In this document: positions 24,341 through 36,902 of the stretch, one piece after another
Numbering within the stretch: position 1 is the first letter of the stretch
Layout: each line of letters begins with the position of its first letter
Assembly: GCA_022605955.1 (NCBI GenBank)
Contig: JAKCOZ010000015.1
Coordinates: 4,407,287 to 4,471,286 of the forward strand
Source of the DNA: Rallus limicola
Lineage: Eukaryota > Chordata > Aves > Gruiformes > Rallidae
DNA length: 64,000 nt
Direction of reading: 5' to 3'
The notes under the pieces: model-generated
What the model was told of the DNA's origin: nothing
The model's database searches: none
Seen by the model: the letters and a program-made list of their open reading frames with translations, nothing else
Position numbers and translations under genes: made by a program

Positions 24341-25098
24341 GACTCAGTGGTCTTCCCCCAGTAAGGATAGGGAGGGTACAGCAGCGGCAGAGCCAGGCTC
24401 ATGGCAGGAGAATGAGAAGCAGCAGTTGTCAATATAAATGGGTTTTGTATCAGACTGGAGATGAGGGAAGAGTTCTCTCCCGTGAAGTCCAGCGCTGGAG
24501 CTCAAAGCCTGATGGAATTTCATACATGGAGGTTTCTAGGACCCGACAGGCCAAGGCCCGGAGCTGAGCTGTACAGTCGGTGCCTTGAGGAGGAAGCTGG
24601 GAGATCCCCAGAAGGCCCCACAGCCTTAATTACCATGGGACCCCACTGCTAATTAACAGCATCTTGTGAGGGGGGGTTGCCCCACGCAGTGACTCTCCTC
24701 ACGGCAGCAGCAGCCGCCGCCGCCGCGGAGGTTCCCGCCGGTGAGCTTGGTGGCCGGGGAGGCCCCGCAGCCTCCGGCCGCGGCTCCCGCCGATACCCGC
24801 CCGAGCCCCCAGGTGGGCTGCCGGCCCCGTCGGTAGCCGCTCCCGGGCCTGCCCGGGCGGTGGATGGAGTCCGCGGGGGTCGGGAGGGCCTTGGAGGTGC
24901 GGAGGAGCCACGGCCAGCGGTCAACGGGCCTTGACAGCCGCCGAGGGGATCGGAGCTCCCTCAGGGCCGGGGCGCCCCGTCCCGGCGCTGCCGCCGCTTT
25001 CCCGCCCTCTGGGGCGAGGGGGAACCTTTCTCCGCCCTGCGGAACCTTTGCGGCGGAGGCGCCTGTTGCTGCCCGGGGGATCCTGCGGCTGCTCCGGC

Positions 25099-25115
25099 GG
25101 GGGGTGGGGGGCCGG
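25099..25115 (+). promoter_or_regulatory. Putative G-quadruplex in the promoter island
   Basis: Runs of six G (25099-25104) and six G (25106-25111), followed by GG at 25114-25115, could fold into a G-quadruplex on the plus strand. Such motifs are common in CpG promoters. There is no direct evidence of folding. Confidence 0.4.
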
Positions 25116-25223
25116 ACGCTGGGTGATGCGGCCCCCGAGCGGCGGCTGACTGCTGAGGCCGGGACGGAGGCGGGCGGCCGGCCGCCAGCTCCCGGGGCCA
25201 GCTGCGGCCCGCAGCCCCCCGCC

Positions 25224-25232
25224 GAGGTGAGA
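25224..25232 (+). other. Best candidate donor of RAD54L2 non-coding exon 1
   Basis: GAG|GTGAGA, with the exon ending at 25226, is the closest match to the donor consensus among several in the island. The competing sites are 24740/24741 and 26029/26030. The exon it ends would be non-coding, because the start codon lies in the exon at 45474. The transcription start cannot be read from sequence. Confidence 0.38.
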
Positions 25233-26965
25233 GCTCGGCGGTGCGGTGCAGCGCGGCGGGGGCGCCGCCGCCACAATGGGAGCGGGCCGGGAAGGGGCGC
25301 GCCGGCGGAGGCCCGCGGCCGCCTGCCCCGCCCCGCGCCGCTGGGGGTGTGTGGGGAGCGGCGCGGGGCGACGGCCGCCCGGCTCGGGAGGGGGGCTATG
25401 GCGGTGGGCGAGCGGACACGCGGGCCGGGGCTGGGCGGGTGGCGGGACAACGGCTGCCGGGCCCGGGAGGGGCGGAGTGGGTGCGGCGCGGAAGCCGCCT
25501 CCCGGTCTGAGGGGGGCCAGGGGGATGTGGCGGCCGCCGGGGGCGGGAGGGCGGCGGGGCGGCGCCGCCGGGGGTGGGTGTGCGGTGCGAGCGAGCCGGG
25601 GCTGCGCGGCTGCCGGGCCGAGCCGGGGGGTGAGGGTCGGGCTGAGGCTATGCCCGCCCCCCGGGCTCCGCCGGGTATCGTGGGAGCCGGGTGGGCGGCC
25701 CGGGGACCGCTGAGCTGGGGTTGAGGGGCCGGCAGGGCAGCGCGGCTCGCCGCCTCCCTCAGCATCCCGCGGAGTTTTGGTCGGTGCGCGCCGCCTTCCG
25801 CGGCCTAAGCGGGTTTCTGGGTTTATGGACCGTGGGCGGGCTGCCTCAGGGGGTGCACCTGCCTCCCGTGGGGCGCCGTAGCCGTGCGGGAAGGAGGGTG
25901 CGGAGCCTGAGCGAGCCCGGCGGAGCTGGGCCGCAGCCGTTGTCACGTTCCTGCTGAGACCCAACGCGCCGATCTGTGGGGCCGGGAAACAAGCAGGCAA
26001 AGTAATGATCTGGTGTCAGTGGGACTCGTTGGTGAGCTCTGGAGGGAGAGGGCTCAGCTATGGGAGCTGCTACCTCTTCTTGCTTGACCCTGTCTCACTG
26101 CTCTTTAACTTGCTGCCTCCGTGGAGTAGTTCGTGGGCTACTCTTTGCTGGCAGTGGTGTTGGTGACGGGTTCTTCCAGTGCCCACATTTGTAAGATACT
26201 TGGCAACTCCATTGATTTCCCCTCCTGCCCCTTCGTTGATGCATATGAAACTGGTGCTGTAAAAATTTCCTAATCCCTCACTTTAGTCTATATGCAGGTG
26301 GGGATTTTTTATTGGAAAAAAAAAAATCTTTACAAGGAAATAATAGAACTGTTTTTTCCTTTCTAATGCTAATAAGGTGCTAATGATCTTGCTTGCCTTT
26401 TTAACTTTCTTAACGTTGGGTATTCCTTGTTGGATTTTTTTTGTACAGTTATCCAAGCATTGTGCCTGGTAGATAATAACTTAGCCCATAGGAAATCACA
26501 GCAGAAACTTCCGTATTGCTTGAAGATGTTCCTGCTGCCTGGTCGAAGGTGGTAACTCCCCTCTCCTCCCTGAGTAATGGACACTGTGAGCACTCTCTGC
26601 TTGCTTCAATGCAAAGTTAATTAGTTTAGAATAAGCCCCCTTTGTTTTGGCAGTTCTGCTGTAGGGGCAGTAGCACCCAGCCAAGGGGTGGAACAAAGCA
26701 GCCTGCTTACACGGCTGTAGTACTTCTGATGGGAGCTGTGACCTGGTCTTGGTTTGCTAAGGAAGGCTTCCTCCCCTCTCTGGGTGTGAAGCTATACATC
26801 CTGAACACACAGTGTGAACTAGTAGCTTCTTATGCTGTGGCCTTATCAGCCACATATAGGGGTTGTTCAGCAATGGTAGCTGCTGAATGTGAAATTCCTA
26901 AGAAAAATGCAGTTGCTGCTTTAAGGAAGAGCTGTTGTGGACGTGTGTTGTTTTCTGGGTTATCA

Positions 26966-27015
26966 CTGCCTCAGGACTGAATACTACCTACTGCCTCAGA
27001 ACTGAGTACCACCTT
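26966..27015. repeat. 25-bp imperfect tandem duplication, two copies
   Basis: Units 26966-26990 and 26991-27015, each beginning CTGCCTCAG, are tandem copies differing at a few positions. A third partial unit starts at 27016. It is a small minisatellite in intronic sequence. Confidence 0.85.
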
Positions 27016-27296
27016 CTGCCTCCCTCCCAAAAGCTGAATCTTTAGCCCCTGTGTTCCACTTGGGTAACTGGTAACTTCTGCATCCCTAAAGACTCCTGGA
27101 ACTCCAGTTTTGATATTTGAGAGTATTGCTGATCCTGGACTGGAACATCATGTGCTCTTTTGGAGAGAACAACCAGATGACGTGGGTTTTTTTTGTCTCA
27201 ATGATGGTTGCATTTTATTAGAGATTTGAAAGGTATAGCCTGGCATAGCAAATTTTAACAGGCCATTGTAGTGTTCCCTCTGGCCCAAGTTAAAGT

Positions 27297-27842
27297 CAGA
27301 ATAATTCAAGTTGGAAAGGGCCTCTGGAGGTTCTAATCCAACCTGCTGCTCAGAGTGGGATCAGCACCAAGTTCAGACCAGGGCTTTGTTCATTCATGTC
27401 TTCCAAAGACAAAGATTCATCAGTGTCTGTTCCAGTGCTTCCCTGTCCTCACATGGAAAAACTTTTCTGTGTCTGGTCACAGCCTCTGCTCTTACAGTTC
27501 ATGTCCTGCATCCTCCTGCTGCACAACTCTGTGCAGAGCCTTCTGTCTTCTTGGTAACCTCCATGTAGGTGTGAGAGATGCGCTCTAGGCCCCCCCTAAA
27601 GCCTTATCTTCTCCAGTCCGGACAATCTTAGCTCTCAGCACCTCTCTTCACACATCAAGTGCTCTATCCTCCTGAGCACCTTGGTAACCCTCCACTGAAC
27701 TTGCTCTGATTTATTGCTGTCTTTCTTGTACCAGGGGTGTCCAAAACTGCATGTGGTGTTTCAGATGGGTCTGAAAAGTGCCAAGTGAAAGGAAGTGATG
27801 GCTTTCCTTGACCAGTCAGGCTACGCTCCTGCTGTTAGCTCG
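27297..27842 (-). mobile_element. Old CR1 LINE fragment
   Basis: The plus strand reads as reverse-complement CR1: 'caagttggaaagggcctctggagg', 'ccaacctgctgctcagagtggg', then interior text including 'ttcttgtaccaggggtgtccaaaactgc'. It is more diverged than the copies at 9365 and 13173, with no usable frame, so it is an old insertion antisense to RAD54L2. Confidence 0.8.
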
Positions 27843-27918
27843 CATCGCTGCCAGGGCGCACTGCTGACTCATGTTTAGCTCGCTGTCCACCATGTGTTAT
27901 GTTTTGTGTTTGTGGAGC

Positions 27919-28043
27919 TATGCATGTGTGTGCATGTATGGATGTATAGACACACGTGTGCAACCGTTCTCTCATCCTCCTGCCACGCATCTCTGAAAAG
28001 AGCCTTGCTAATGTGTGTGCATGCACATGTATGTGTGTACGCC
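27919..28043. repeat. Degenerate TG/CA-rich tract
   Basis: Two clusters of alternating purine-pyrimidine sequence ('atgcatgtgtgtgcatgtatgg' region and 'atgtgtgtgcatgcacatgtatgtgtgt' region) flank unique DNA. They look like an old interrupted dinucleotide repeat. Confidence 0.5.
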
Positions 28044-30943
28044 TCAAACTGCGCCTTCTGCAGCACTGAGCAGTAGTTTTCAATCCTTTCCCACACAATC
28101 CAGTTGTCACTAGTGGTGACTGTCGCCTACCTGTCCTTCCCTAACTCCTGTGCAGTCACACATACCCTGACCGGTTGTGCCTCCAGCCAGGAGGTCTGTG
28201 GGTGCTGCCTTGCCTTGACTTTGTTTCTCAAAATGACATCATTTCAGATACCTCTTTGCGATGTATCAGGTTACTGGGTGAAGAAGGGAGTGTCGGGGAG
28301 GTGGTGAGACTTTCCCCCTGAGGACTGAGTTGAATCTCATTTGATCCAGTTGAAATCCAGAATTTAATAATGTAGGAAGCGTGTTTCCAAACAGAATTGC
28401 TTGTGCAGGCGAGTTAAACAAAGCATTTAGATGCCATATTCTGTACAGATGCCATCAGGGGCAGTTGTGTTAGTGCAATTTCTTTGGACTTGCTTCCTTC
28501 AGGTGTTTAGAAGCTTTGTGGAGATAATATCCTGCAGGAGAAGTGCTCTCTGCTAACAGCCTTTCCTTTTTTAAACTGAATTCTGGAGAACTTGGTCCTT
28601 GCAGAGGTTAAGGACCGTTTGATATTCCTAGATGCTTGGGACAGATACTAAACTGAGACGTGTGCTCTCTGTTTACATAAAATAGTTTCTACACAATATT
28701 TTCCTGATTATCAAGCCTGTTGAGTTAACTACAGCTGGGCTTGTTTTAGAGAACGTTCATTGCTAAAACATTCATTGCAAGACAGCAACTTGTTGTGTTT
28801 AAGCAACGCTTTTAGTTGTATAAAAATAAGAATTTATAGAGAGCTGTGGTTTTCCCCTGCCCCCCAAATCAGTGTTTATTAAGCACTTGCACCAACATAG
28901 AAGTAGAAACCAGCATTTGAGTTTGAACTTAGCAGATTCTGCACATCCTATTTGACATGTAGGTAATATGAAACACTGGATGAAAATGTAATTTCTTGTT
29001 AAATTTAAGAGACCTTAAATTTAGTTTCTAGGCTTTTGTGCTTATCGAGAAACAGAATATTAAAGGTGAAGGGGAATGATAAAGTAACACCACCTGTTGT
29101 TTGAGAAAGGGACAGAATTAGTTGATGAATCAGCTGTCATTACATGCTGAGAAGAAAGCAGGTGGAAGTACAGGTAGCCATGAGAGGGGGGAAATTGTTG
29201 AAGAGGCACCTTTAGAAGTTGGTTGGACTTCTGAGAATGTGGAGGTGTTTTGAGTGCTTAGGGATTCTGAAGTCATTCCTCTTTTAAGGGAACTAGCTAG
29301 TGACTTCTCATTCTAAGTAGCAGTAAGAAAGTTACTGATCAATATTTCATATGTGGTAACCAGCAGAAACTAATGGCACCTATTAACTAATGGAATTAAT
29401 ATATCTGAAGTTGAAACAAGTGTTGTTTTTTTTTTAAATAAAGGGTGTGTGTGAAAAAGTACATATTGCTTTCAGTCATGGAGATGTAAAACTTACAAAA
29501 AATAGTTGCTTTGCAAAGTACCTCAAAATATAGAAAATAGGCTTTTAGAAATTTTTGAAGGTCAGCCGTGCCATTGACTCAGTTTTATGCCTGAAGTGGA
29601 ACAGCAGAATGTCAGTTTAGTCCTGCCAGCGAGGCTGATTCAGTGCTATTGTAATCTCAGAGCAGCTATGACAATTTAAATCTTGTTCTTGCTCAGCGGC
29701 AGTGCTGGAGTTGGGGTCAGTCTGACACCTCCAGAAGGCTCATGGCATTTTGAAGGTAACTAGAAATCAGTTGAAGCGGGTGGGGGGGTGGCATTACATC
29801 ACTTAGATTTAATAACAGCATTTTCAGCATGCTCTAAAATGTGTCAGTAGAGGCGGTGATTTGAAGCACTCCGTGGTGGCCTGTCAGGTTGTCCTGGAGC
29901 TGCTGTTCAGCCAGATTGAATGAAGAAACAAAGAAAGAACGAGCGAACAGACTTAGATATTAGTGAGAGTTGGTTATTCAAACATCAGAAAAGACATAAA
30001 AGCTGGTATGTGCCTGTCTGGAGGAAGTATTGATTCTGTGCTCAAGAAAAGTGCTGAATAACTTTGTGACTGAAGGTCTCATTCAAGGATGCAGAAACCT
30101 CAAGGGAAGACTTTTAGCCAGTTGGTTCCAAAGGAGGCTGAAGAAATGTTAGATGCTATCAGTGTGGCTTGGAATATAAACAAAGCAGGGTTCAAACTTA
30201 TTAACAGTGCCTGCTGCTCCGGTCCTGAATCCTAGGAGGAGTTTTTGAGCTGCAAAGTACAGTTCCCATTAGTTTCTTGAACGCCTGTTTGAAAAGAAGG
30301 AGAGTTGGTGAGGTCAACCAGCTTCTTTCTGATAGGACTTGATGACCTCCTCCTCCTCTGCATGCTCACATGCTGCAGTGGTGCTGCTGTAGAAGCCTTA
30401 GTAGATGCAAAACACTGGCACAAAAACCATTTTCCTGCTATAACTGGAATTTCTAGCCAAGGATTGAACATATTAACAGAAGCTCTCTTCTGCCTCTGTA
30501 ATTTGTTCTATGCTGGTAGTGGACTTTTGCTGTCAGGTAAGTAGAAAATCAAAGTTGGGTAAGCCCAGTGTGGCCACATGCTTTCTTGCCTTACAACTAA
30601 GTCAAGACATGCTGAGCATGAGGGGGACTTTGATCGAGGCCTGACATAGAAAACAACGTGCTTTACATAACAACACAGCCTTAAGAGAGGTACTAAACTT
30701 ACAAAAGCAATTAAAGGAGTTTTGCAGTGATTTGGCAGATTACAGGCAGATAACTTTACTCTGGCATTCTCTGTGGAACTAGCTTGATCTAATTAACAGA
30801 GAACCGGGGCTGTACAAGGGCAAGAACTGATAAACAGAAACTGGAGAACCTTTCTGTTACTTGGCCAGTATGGCTGATCAGGTACCAAGGGTTTATAGGG
30901 CAGGTGCAGTGTGGGAGAGGAGTGAAATATGGTGGAGGTAATA

Positions 30944-31150
30944 CATAATCATGAACTGGTTTGGGTTGGAAGGGACCTCCAAAGGTACCAAGGTAGTCCA
31001 ACTCCCCCAAAGATCGGGTTGCTCAGAGAGAGCCCTGTCCAACCAGACTCTGAATGTTACCAGGGATGGGGCATCTCCCACCTCTCTGGACAACCTGTGC
31101 CGTAATCTTGACTTGTTCTTTCTTCCCTTGACAGTGAAAATATTTACCTA
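30944..31150 (-). mobile_element. CR1 LINE 3' end
   Basis: The plus strand reads 'ataatcatgaactggtttgggttggaagggacctccaaag' in outline, then 'tagtccaactcccccaaag' and 'gggatggggcatctcccacc'. This is the reverse complement of a CR1 3' UTR and the end of its coding part. It is moderately diverged and 5' truncated. Confidence 0.85.
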
Positions 31151-31864
31151 ACATATTTGCTTGTCAAGAAAGCTTTTGTAGCCCATCAGAACTGTGGAAA
31201 TAATGTTTTAGAGACATGATAATTCATCAGAAGTTTTTCTCCAGTCTCAGAGAAACTCAGGTCTTGTCCAAGGTATCACCATCAATTAAGTATGGGTTAG
31301 TATATTTGGAACTGTTGAATCTGGAATACATAAGTTGTTAAAGGTGTATTGAGTTCATGTGAATTGCTGTAGCTGTGTGTTGCACCCAAAGGCTGATAAA
31401 ACAACAACCAGCCAAGCAAACCCCACACCAAACAAAACCTATGAACATGAAAAAGCCTGGAAAGGGACTGTGGGGTGGAGGTGCTCACACAGCCTGCTGA
31501 GTCAATTGGGAAAACAGGATATTACACAAAAGGGAATCCATTTTGGAGGGCCAGTGGTAGGATTTACTCAAAATTGGTGAAGTAAAGGAAGCTTCTGTTG
31601 CAGACTTGTGAGTATTGATGCTCTGGAAGGTTAAAATAAAAGCCTTATAATTAAAACTCTTGCATCAAATATACAGCTACATGTGTCCTTAATGATTCTA
31701 TCCCTATTCCTCTAATACTAATCAAGAGGGTATTGCTGGAAAGTGAATCTTCTTCAACAGATACAGTTTTATGTATGGCCAGTGAGTGAAAATCTAGATT
31801 TAAAACTGTAGATGTGGGAAAGGGAATATGAATGGAAGGGTTTTCAGGGGTCTGTAGTAGTCTG

Positions 31865-32220
31865 GTGCTTTGCAGTGTTTTGATCAGTGGCCTGGAAGAA
31901 AACATGAAATTAGAGCTGATCAAATTTGTGGATTATGTAAAGGTTGTGCTGAGTGGTGAAGCATGAAGAAGGAATGGCAGATGTACAGTGTCCTCTCAAT
32001 TGGTTGGGTAACTGGGTCTGATAGGGCCACATGTGTTTTTATAGAGCTGGAGCACAAAGTTGTGCACCTTGTGGGAGAGACCAGAGGCTGTAGGTCTAGA
32101 ATAAAGGGTCAGGCTTCCAGAAACCATTGACCTTGGAAAGGATGGCAGGAACTTAGCAGACCTATGGCAGTATGTGAGTCCTTAGAGCAACACTGTTGAT
32201 AGGAGAGCTACCAAAATAAG
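31865..32220 (+). mobile_element. Possible ancient CR1 RT remnant
   Basis: The order of blocks resembles the CR1 segment around the RT active site, with degraded equivalents of 'ttcatcaacgaccttgatgagg', the 'aagtacgctgatgac' box and the 'cacctggggaggaac' text. Many substitutions and gaps leave no reading frame. I am unsure of the edges. Confidence 0.4.
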
Positions 32221-33492
32221 CCTATTACCTTTTTAATAGTAATGTGCATCCATCACACCAGGAAATACTGAATAAGGACAAAGGTGAAATCAGTTTGGGA
32301 ATATTTTGACTAGGTTTAATGTTAGTGTTTTTAAAGGATTGTTCAAAAGCAACAAAAGCCTTGTAGTGCTTAATGATGCTTGGGTGATGAAGTCACTTGT
32401 TATGAAACCTTTTCTTAAAGTGCTCTGTTAGCTGAGCTTATCATGAGGTATTTAAAAGTTTCTCAGTCTTCATTGGGCAAAATAGGCAGTGTACCACTGG
32501 GCTCTTTAATTTAGTGGGAAAAGATATGGTAGCAGGGATTGCCTGGAAGTTTGCATGATTATTTCAAATTAGGAAAGAGGCAGAGCTTGTGAACAATGAA
32601 TGTGATTAACCACTGAAGGCACTAGGAAGGTGCTTGTACCTATTAAGGGAAATTAGGGTGTCTCTGTCTCTTGAAGCCATCGAGTCAGTATTAAGTCTCA
32701 TGTGAAAGGTATGTACAAGGGGTATTTGCATGTATACTCTGTGTGTGTGAACCCTGAGTGTACGTGCAGCCTCACAAGCGTGGCAGTGTCTGCACACACC
32801 AAACCCTCGTGTTCAGACTGGGCCTCTGCTTGTGCCCAAACTGGAGCATGTGTGTGTGTGGCCAGAACTGCACAGCGGCCCTTGGTTGCACGGGATGGCT
32901 TGGGGGCCCTGCTCCTGTGGGAAGGTAAATCTGCAAGGTGGGAAAGCAGTGCATGCCAGGAGCTGTGCTTTTTTCATCAGGCAGCGAAGTGTAGTGTAGA
33001 AGCAAAAGATCCTGAGATTAAAAAAATATACAGTATTGATTCCCTGAAGATCTCAGGGAAAGGTCTGTGTTCTAGGAGAGCCCAGGAATATCTACTTAGC
33101 CCAGACATAATAAAGCACAACACGAAAACAAAGAAGTTAAAAGGACTGAAGCAAGTGACATTTCTTTTATTTGAGTACTCAGAATTAGCCCTTGACCTCA
33201 GGTAAGGGCATCATGGCCAAAGCAAACTCCTCTCCATGAGGTTAAAGAAATTAACCGTTTGTTCTCATGGTGTAGAGCACATGGCTCACCTTTGTCACTG
33301 CACAGAGGTGTTCTTTTCATGAGTCCTGCTTGAGTGCATTTAGAGGAGGACCTGCCCTGACCTGCAGAAATGTCTTTCAGCACTGGTTACCAGTTTCTCT
33401 AGGTCAGGGCAGCTTATCTTCTGTTCCTCAGGGCAGAGCCTTATCCTTTCTTTGCCCCTTTAATGCTAGTACCCACATGTAATCGCAAGGAG

Positions 33493-33546
33493 CTGCTCAT
33501 GATCCTTATGGGTCCCTTCCAACTCAGGATACTCTATGATTCTGTA
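33493..33546 (+). mobile_element. Very short CR1 3' tail
   Basis: Only the last part is present: 'tgctcatgatccttatgggtcccttccaactcaggatactctatgattctg' in outline. The 'ccttccaactca...tctatgattctgt' ending is diagnostic of CR1. Confidence 0.8.
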
Positions 33547-33746
33547 GAGGCCATAGTTAACAGTGTTACTTGTGAAGGACTTGTGTGAGGAGGTCTATGG
33601 GTATTTTGCTTTGAGCACTGGGCAGTTTAAAATTATTTCTTACGGGGAAAGAGATGTCAGCAGTGCCCAGCAAGGGTCTGTAACTGCACAACACGATTTA
33701 TGGTACTTCTGGCCTTTGAGTGGCAATTGCATCGATTTTTCAATTT

Positions 33747-33764
33747 AAAAAAAAAAAAAAAAAA
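33747..33764 (+). repeat. Poly(A) run, 18 bases
   Basis: Eighteen consecutive A. I see no short element or processed pseudogene in front of it, so it is treated as a simple repeat. Confidence 0.95.
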
Positions 33765-34175
33765 GCCAACAAAACAATCTTCAGGAATAGCTCATTCTCC
33801 ACACAAACCACATAATGATGCCATGACTATTTAAAGAAGGGGACAAATGTCAGGCTTAAATAGGAGAATGTTCATGTCTCACCCTGGACATGCAGCCCAT
33901 CCTTCTGATCGGTGCTTGTAACAAAGGCAAGGAAGTTTTGTCACAAGGAGCACCTCACTTTCTCAAATCAAAGCACCGTCCATCCCCTCACGTGGAGCAG
34001 CATTCTGGCTGCTAAGACCATGGTCCTGTGGGAAGTGATGCCAGCTTCATCAGGATGTACCCAGGGCTGCTTGTTCCCCACCCTCTTGACTGGGTTTTTC
34101 CTTTGTGCCTGCACTACAACTTTCTAGTAAATTACATTTGGGAACTGAATCTTGCTTCAGAGCAGATTTTTGTCA

Positions 34176-34199
34176 GATTCTGTGACTGATTCTGTGACT
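34176..34199. repeat. Perfect 12-bp tandem duplication, two copies
   Basis: GATTCTGTGACT occurs twice head to tail. It recalls the CR1 tail octamer, but no CR1 body precedes it, so I call it a simple duplication. Confidence 0.85.
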
Positions 34200-36617
34200 G
34201 TCCAGCCCTACAGGTAGTGGTGCTGGCACGATGTGGGAGGGTGTGCTGGTGGGTGAGAGCAGCTGCTGCTGCAGAGTGTGTCTGAGGCCAGGGAGGCTGC
34301 AGTCAGCAAGAGGGAACCCGGGTAATTCAATCAAGGCCAAATGTTTATTACTCTTCTGGTTCCTATGAGATCTGAAAACTGTCACTGTCTCTCTAATCGA
34401 TGGGATTAGCATCAGGTGTTGGTTGCCATCTTCTGTTTGTCACTCTCTTTTATTTATTTCTATTTATCGCTTTTTATTTAGTCTTTGCATTTATCATCTG
34501 CATCACTCACTGATCAAAGTCAAAGATACAGCACTCATGGTGTAATGAAACTTTCCAGAGGTTTAGATTACCCTTTCCACCTCGTTACCTAACACTCCTG
34601 TGGAAAGGTGCCTGACCGTGGCTTCTCCTTTCCAGAAGTCATGGGTGAGTTGTGTATTCCTCCCTCAGAAAAAGTGCCAGAGTTATGGAGTGTCCCTCAG
34701 CAACCAAACATGAGCTTCCAGGCATAGGAAATAAGAAAAGTGAGTTTTTGCACAGGATGTTGGGGTGTGGGAGATAGAAGGAGCAAAGAGTATTTTCGTA
34801 AATCAAGAATTAGCTGCTAGAAAGCGGTGTCATCAGTTGGGTGTTAAGTTTCTTGTCCATAGGTGTCCACAAACTGAAGGAGCAGGACCAAAAAATAAAC
34901 CTCACAAAGTCAGTGCCTTTCAGCACTTAGTGCCTGAAGTGTGTTACAAGGGCTAAAGAGGGTAAAGCGATTGCCTTGTAGACTGGGGGCAGGAGGACTG
35001 TGGTGTAGACTAGAGAGGACTTGGGGTTAAAAAGTGAGATATTTTTGAGATATTAGGGGAAAAGCTGTTACCTCAGGAGATATATACTTTTTTTTCCTGA
35101 TTTTTCCTTCAGTCCTGGGATGTGGTCCCATTATCTCTGGAGGAGAGTTTCCTGGGGAAGCAGTTTTTGGGGTGGGGTAGGGTGAGCTCTTAACTCTGGA
35201 CAACACATAGGAATATTTAGTCTAGCCAGGATTTTTAAGTTTCTCTCCACTGTAACTCCACTGGAACTTTACATCCTGTTCTCCACGGATAAGTAACTAA
35301 GGTCTTTATTATGTGATCTGAAATTGTTTATTCTGTAATGACAATGGTTAACTACTTGAGAGAAATAAGACCCAGATAACGAGCAGAGAACGCTGAGAAA
35401 ATGGGTGATCTGCTTAGTCATGCAGACTCTGTAAGAAACTCTGTTTCTTTGAATCCCCTTCAAAAAAGAAAAAAAAAATCATATATTTAGAGGTGCCTTT
35501 TTCTTCCTCCCAGACTTACCATAGCCCTTTAAAAGCAGGGGAGAGAGGAGATCTTCTGTTTCAACTAAATCGATATATCTGGTCAGTGAAACGCTTATTT
35601 TAACAGAATAATGTTTGGCTGGCTTTTGCTGCTAGCATGGAACCTTTCTGTGAATATATAAATCTCTATGCATTCATAGTGATGAGTGCATCCTCCAGAA
35701 AGTCTTTAACTTTTTGCCATTTACCTCCTTTGTCCTTAACAGAGAGAAGATGATGAATGAAAGTGAGTGAGGTTTTACAGTACTGCCAGTAAATCTGCTC
35801 TGGTAGTGGCGTGTAATTAGCTTTCACTGTTAAGGCATGACAGTAAGTGTACCTGGGAACCCCATCAAAAGAGTTATACTTACTATGCAGAGTTCTGAGT
35901 TCAGCCCAGATCAGTAATGATCAGGCATCCCTACAATTAGACGAGTGAGCAGCTTGAATGAGATGACTTGGCAACCTTGATTGAAGACTAACAATTCAGC
36001 TAATAATTCGAGAGGAGGAGAGGAAGAACAGAGATGGGACAAGAAATTCCATTCCTGTTATATTTTTGGGAGATAGCAGCAGCTGAGTGTAGGGATGTTG
36101 ACTTCTTACAACATATGGTCCCCTTCGCTCAGGATGGTAACATGTCAACAGGAGGACCGGCTTGCCTGCGGTTCCTTCTGTACTTGCTCGCCGGGTACGG
36201 CTGCCAGTCAAGCAGCATTTGCAAACGCTGAATGAGCTTTGATAGAAAAAGTGGTCACTCAGGGAAAGCTGCTGGCTGAAACGTGCATGTAACTTTCAGA
36301 GAGAGACACAATACCCAGAAGGGTACGGTTTGGGGTGGGGTGTTGTTGTGAAGATCTCAGTTGAATGCTCTTTATCGTTTTGCTTCTCAATTGTGGAAAC
36401 ATAACATTTGGATTCTGCGTGGGTACGGATGTCTCTGCAGCGTTGTCTGTTCGGTAAGAGCAAGTGCTCCAAAAGACATTCCTAGCATTTATGAAAGTTA
36501 AATGAATTTATGAGTTTGGGCAATGGTGACATTTTTATTCTAGGAGCTGTGTGCACCTAACTCTGTCGATGATTGTTGTGATGTTTATTCGCCTTAGGGG
36601 AGTTAACTTTTTAAGTA

Positions 36618-36902
36618 GACAATGGCAGGACAAGGGGGATGGATTAAAGCTAAAGGAAGGAAGGTTTAAATTGGATATTAGTGGGAAGTTCTTTACAGAG
36701 AGAGTGGTGAGGGGCTGGAACAGGCTGCCCAGAGAGGGGGTGGGTACCCCATCCCTGGGGGTGTTCAAGGCCAGGTTGGCTGGGGCCCTGGGCAACCTTG
36801 TGTAGCTCCAGGCCTGGAGGTTGGTGGCCCTGCCTGTGGCAGGGGGGTTGGAGCTGTGTGATCCTTGGGCTCCCTTCCAATCTAGACCATTCTATGAGTC
36901 TT
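36618..36902 (+). mobile_element. CR1 LINE 3' end, third subfamily
   Basis: The plus strand encodes a degraded CR1 C-terminus, in which the 'ggctggaacaggctgcccagagagggggtgggtacccc' region corresponds to W-N-R-L-P-R-E. A 3' UTR follows with 'ggagctgtgtgatccttgggctcccttccaa', ending 'ccattctatgagtc'. The distinct 3' UTR marks another CR1 subfamily. It is in the sense orientation within the presumed RAD54L2 intron. Confidence 0.88.

Larger units (their letters stand above)
24690..25960. promoter_or_regulatory. RAD54L2: CpG island 2, probable RAD54L2 promoter
   Basis: The sequence turns abruptly into dense CpG with GCC/GGC triplet runs (24703-24727), multiple GGGCGG-type boxes and no TATA box. 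It returns to average composition by about 25980. It is the only CpG island between the first island and the RAD54L2 coding exon at 45474, and it lies on the correct side for that gene. Plus-strand donors inside it, at 24740/24741 (GCCG|GTGAGC) and 25226/25227 (CGAG|GTGAGA), would end a non-coding first exon. Open frames of 286 and 370 codons on opposite strands here are compositional artefacts. Confidence 0.75.

Noticed and set aside
24653..25765. Long open frames in CpG island 2 (370 codons on the minus strand, 286 on the plus)
   Set aside because: They are Arg/Pro/Gly/Ala-rich, overlap each other on both strands and coincide exactly with the CpG-dense segment, where stop codons are rare. 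No domain is visible.
32702..33205. 167-codon plus-strand frame
   Set aside because: Cys-rich text arises from TG-rich sequence; no domain, no plausible exon borders.
33747..33764. Poly(A) run as the tail of a processed pseudogene
   Set aside because: No coding or short-element sequence precedes it and no flanking target duplication was seen.
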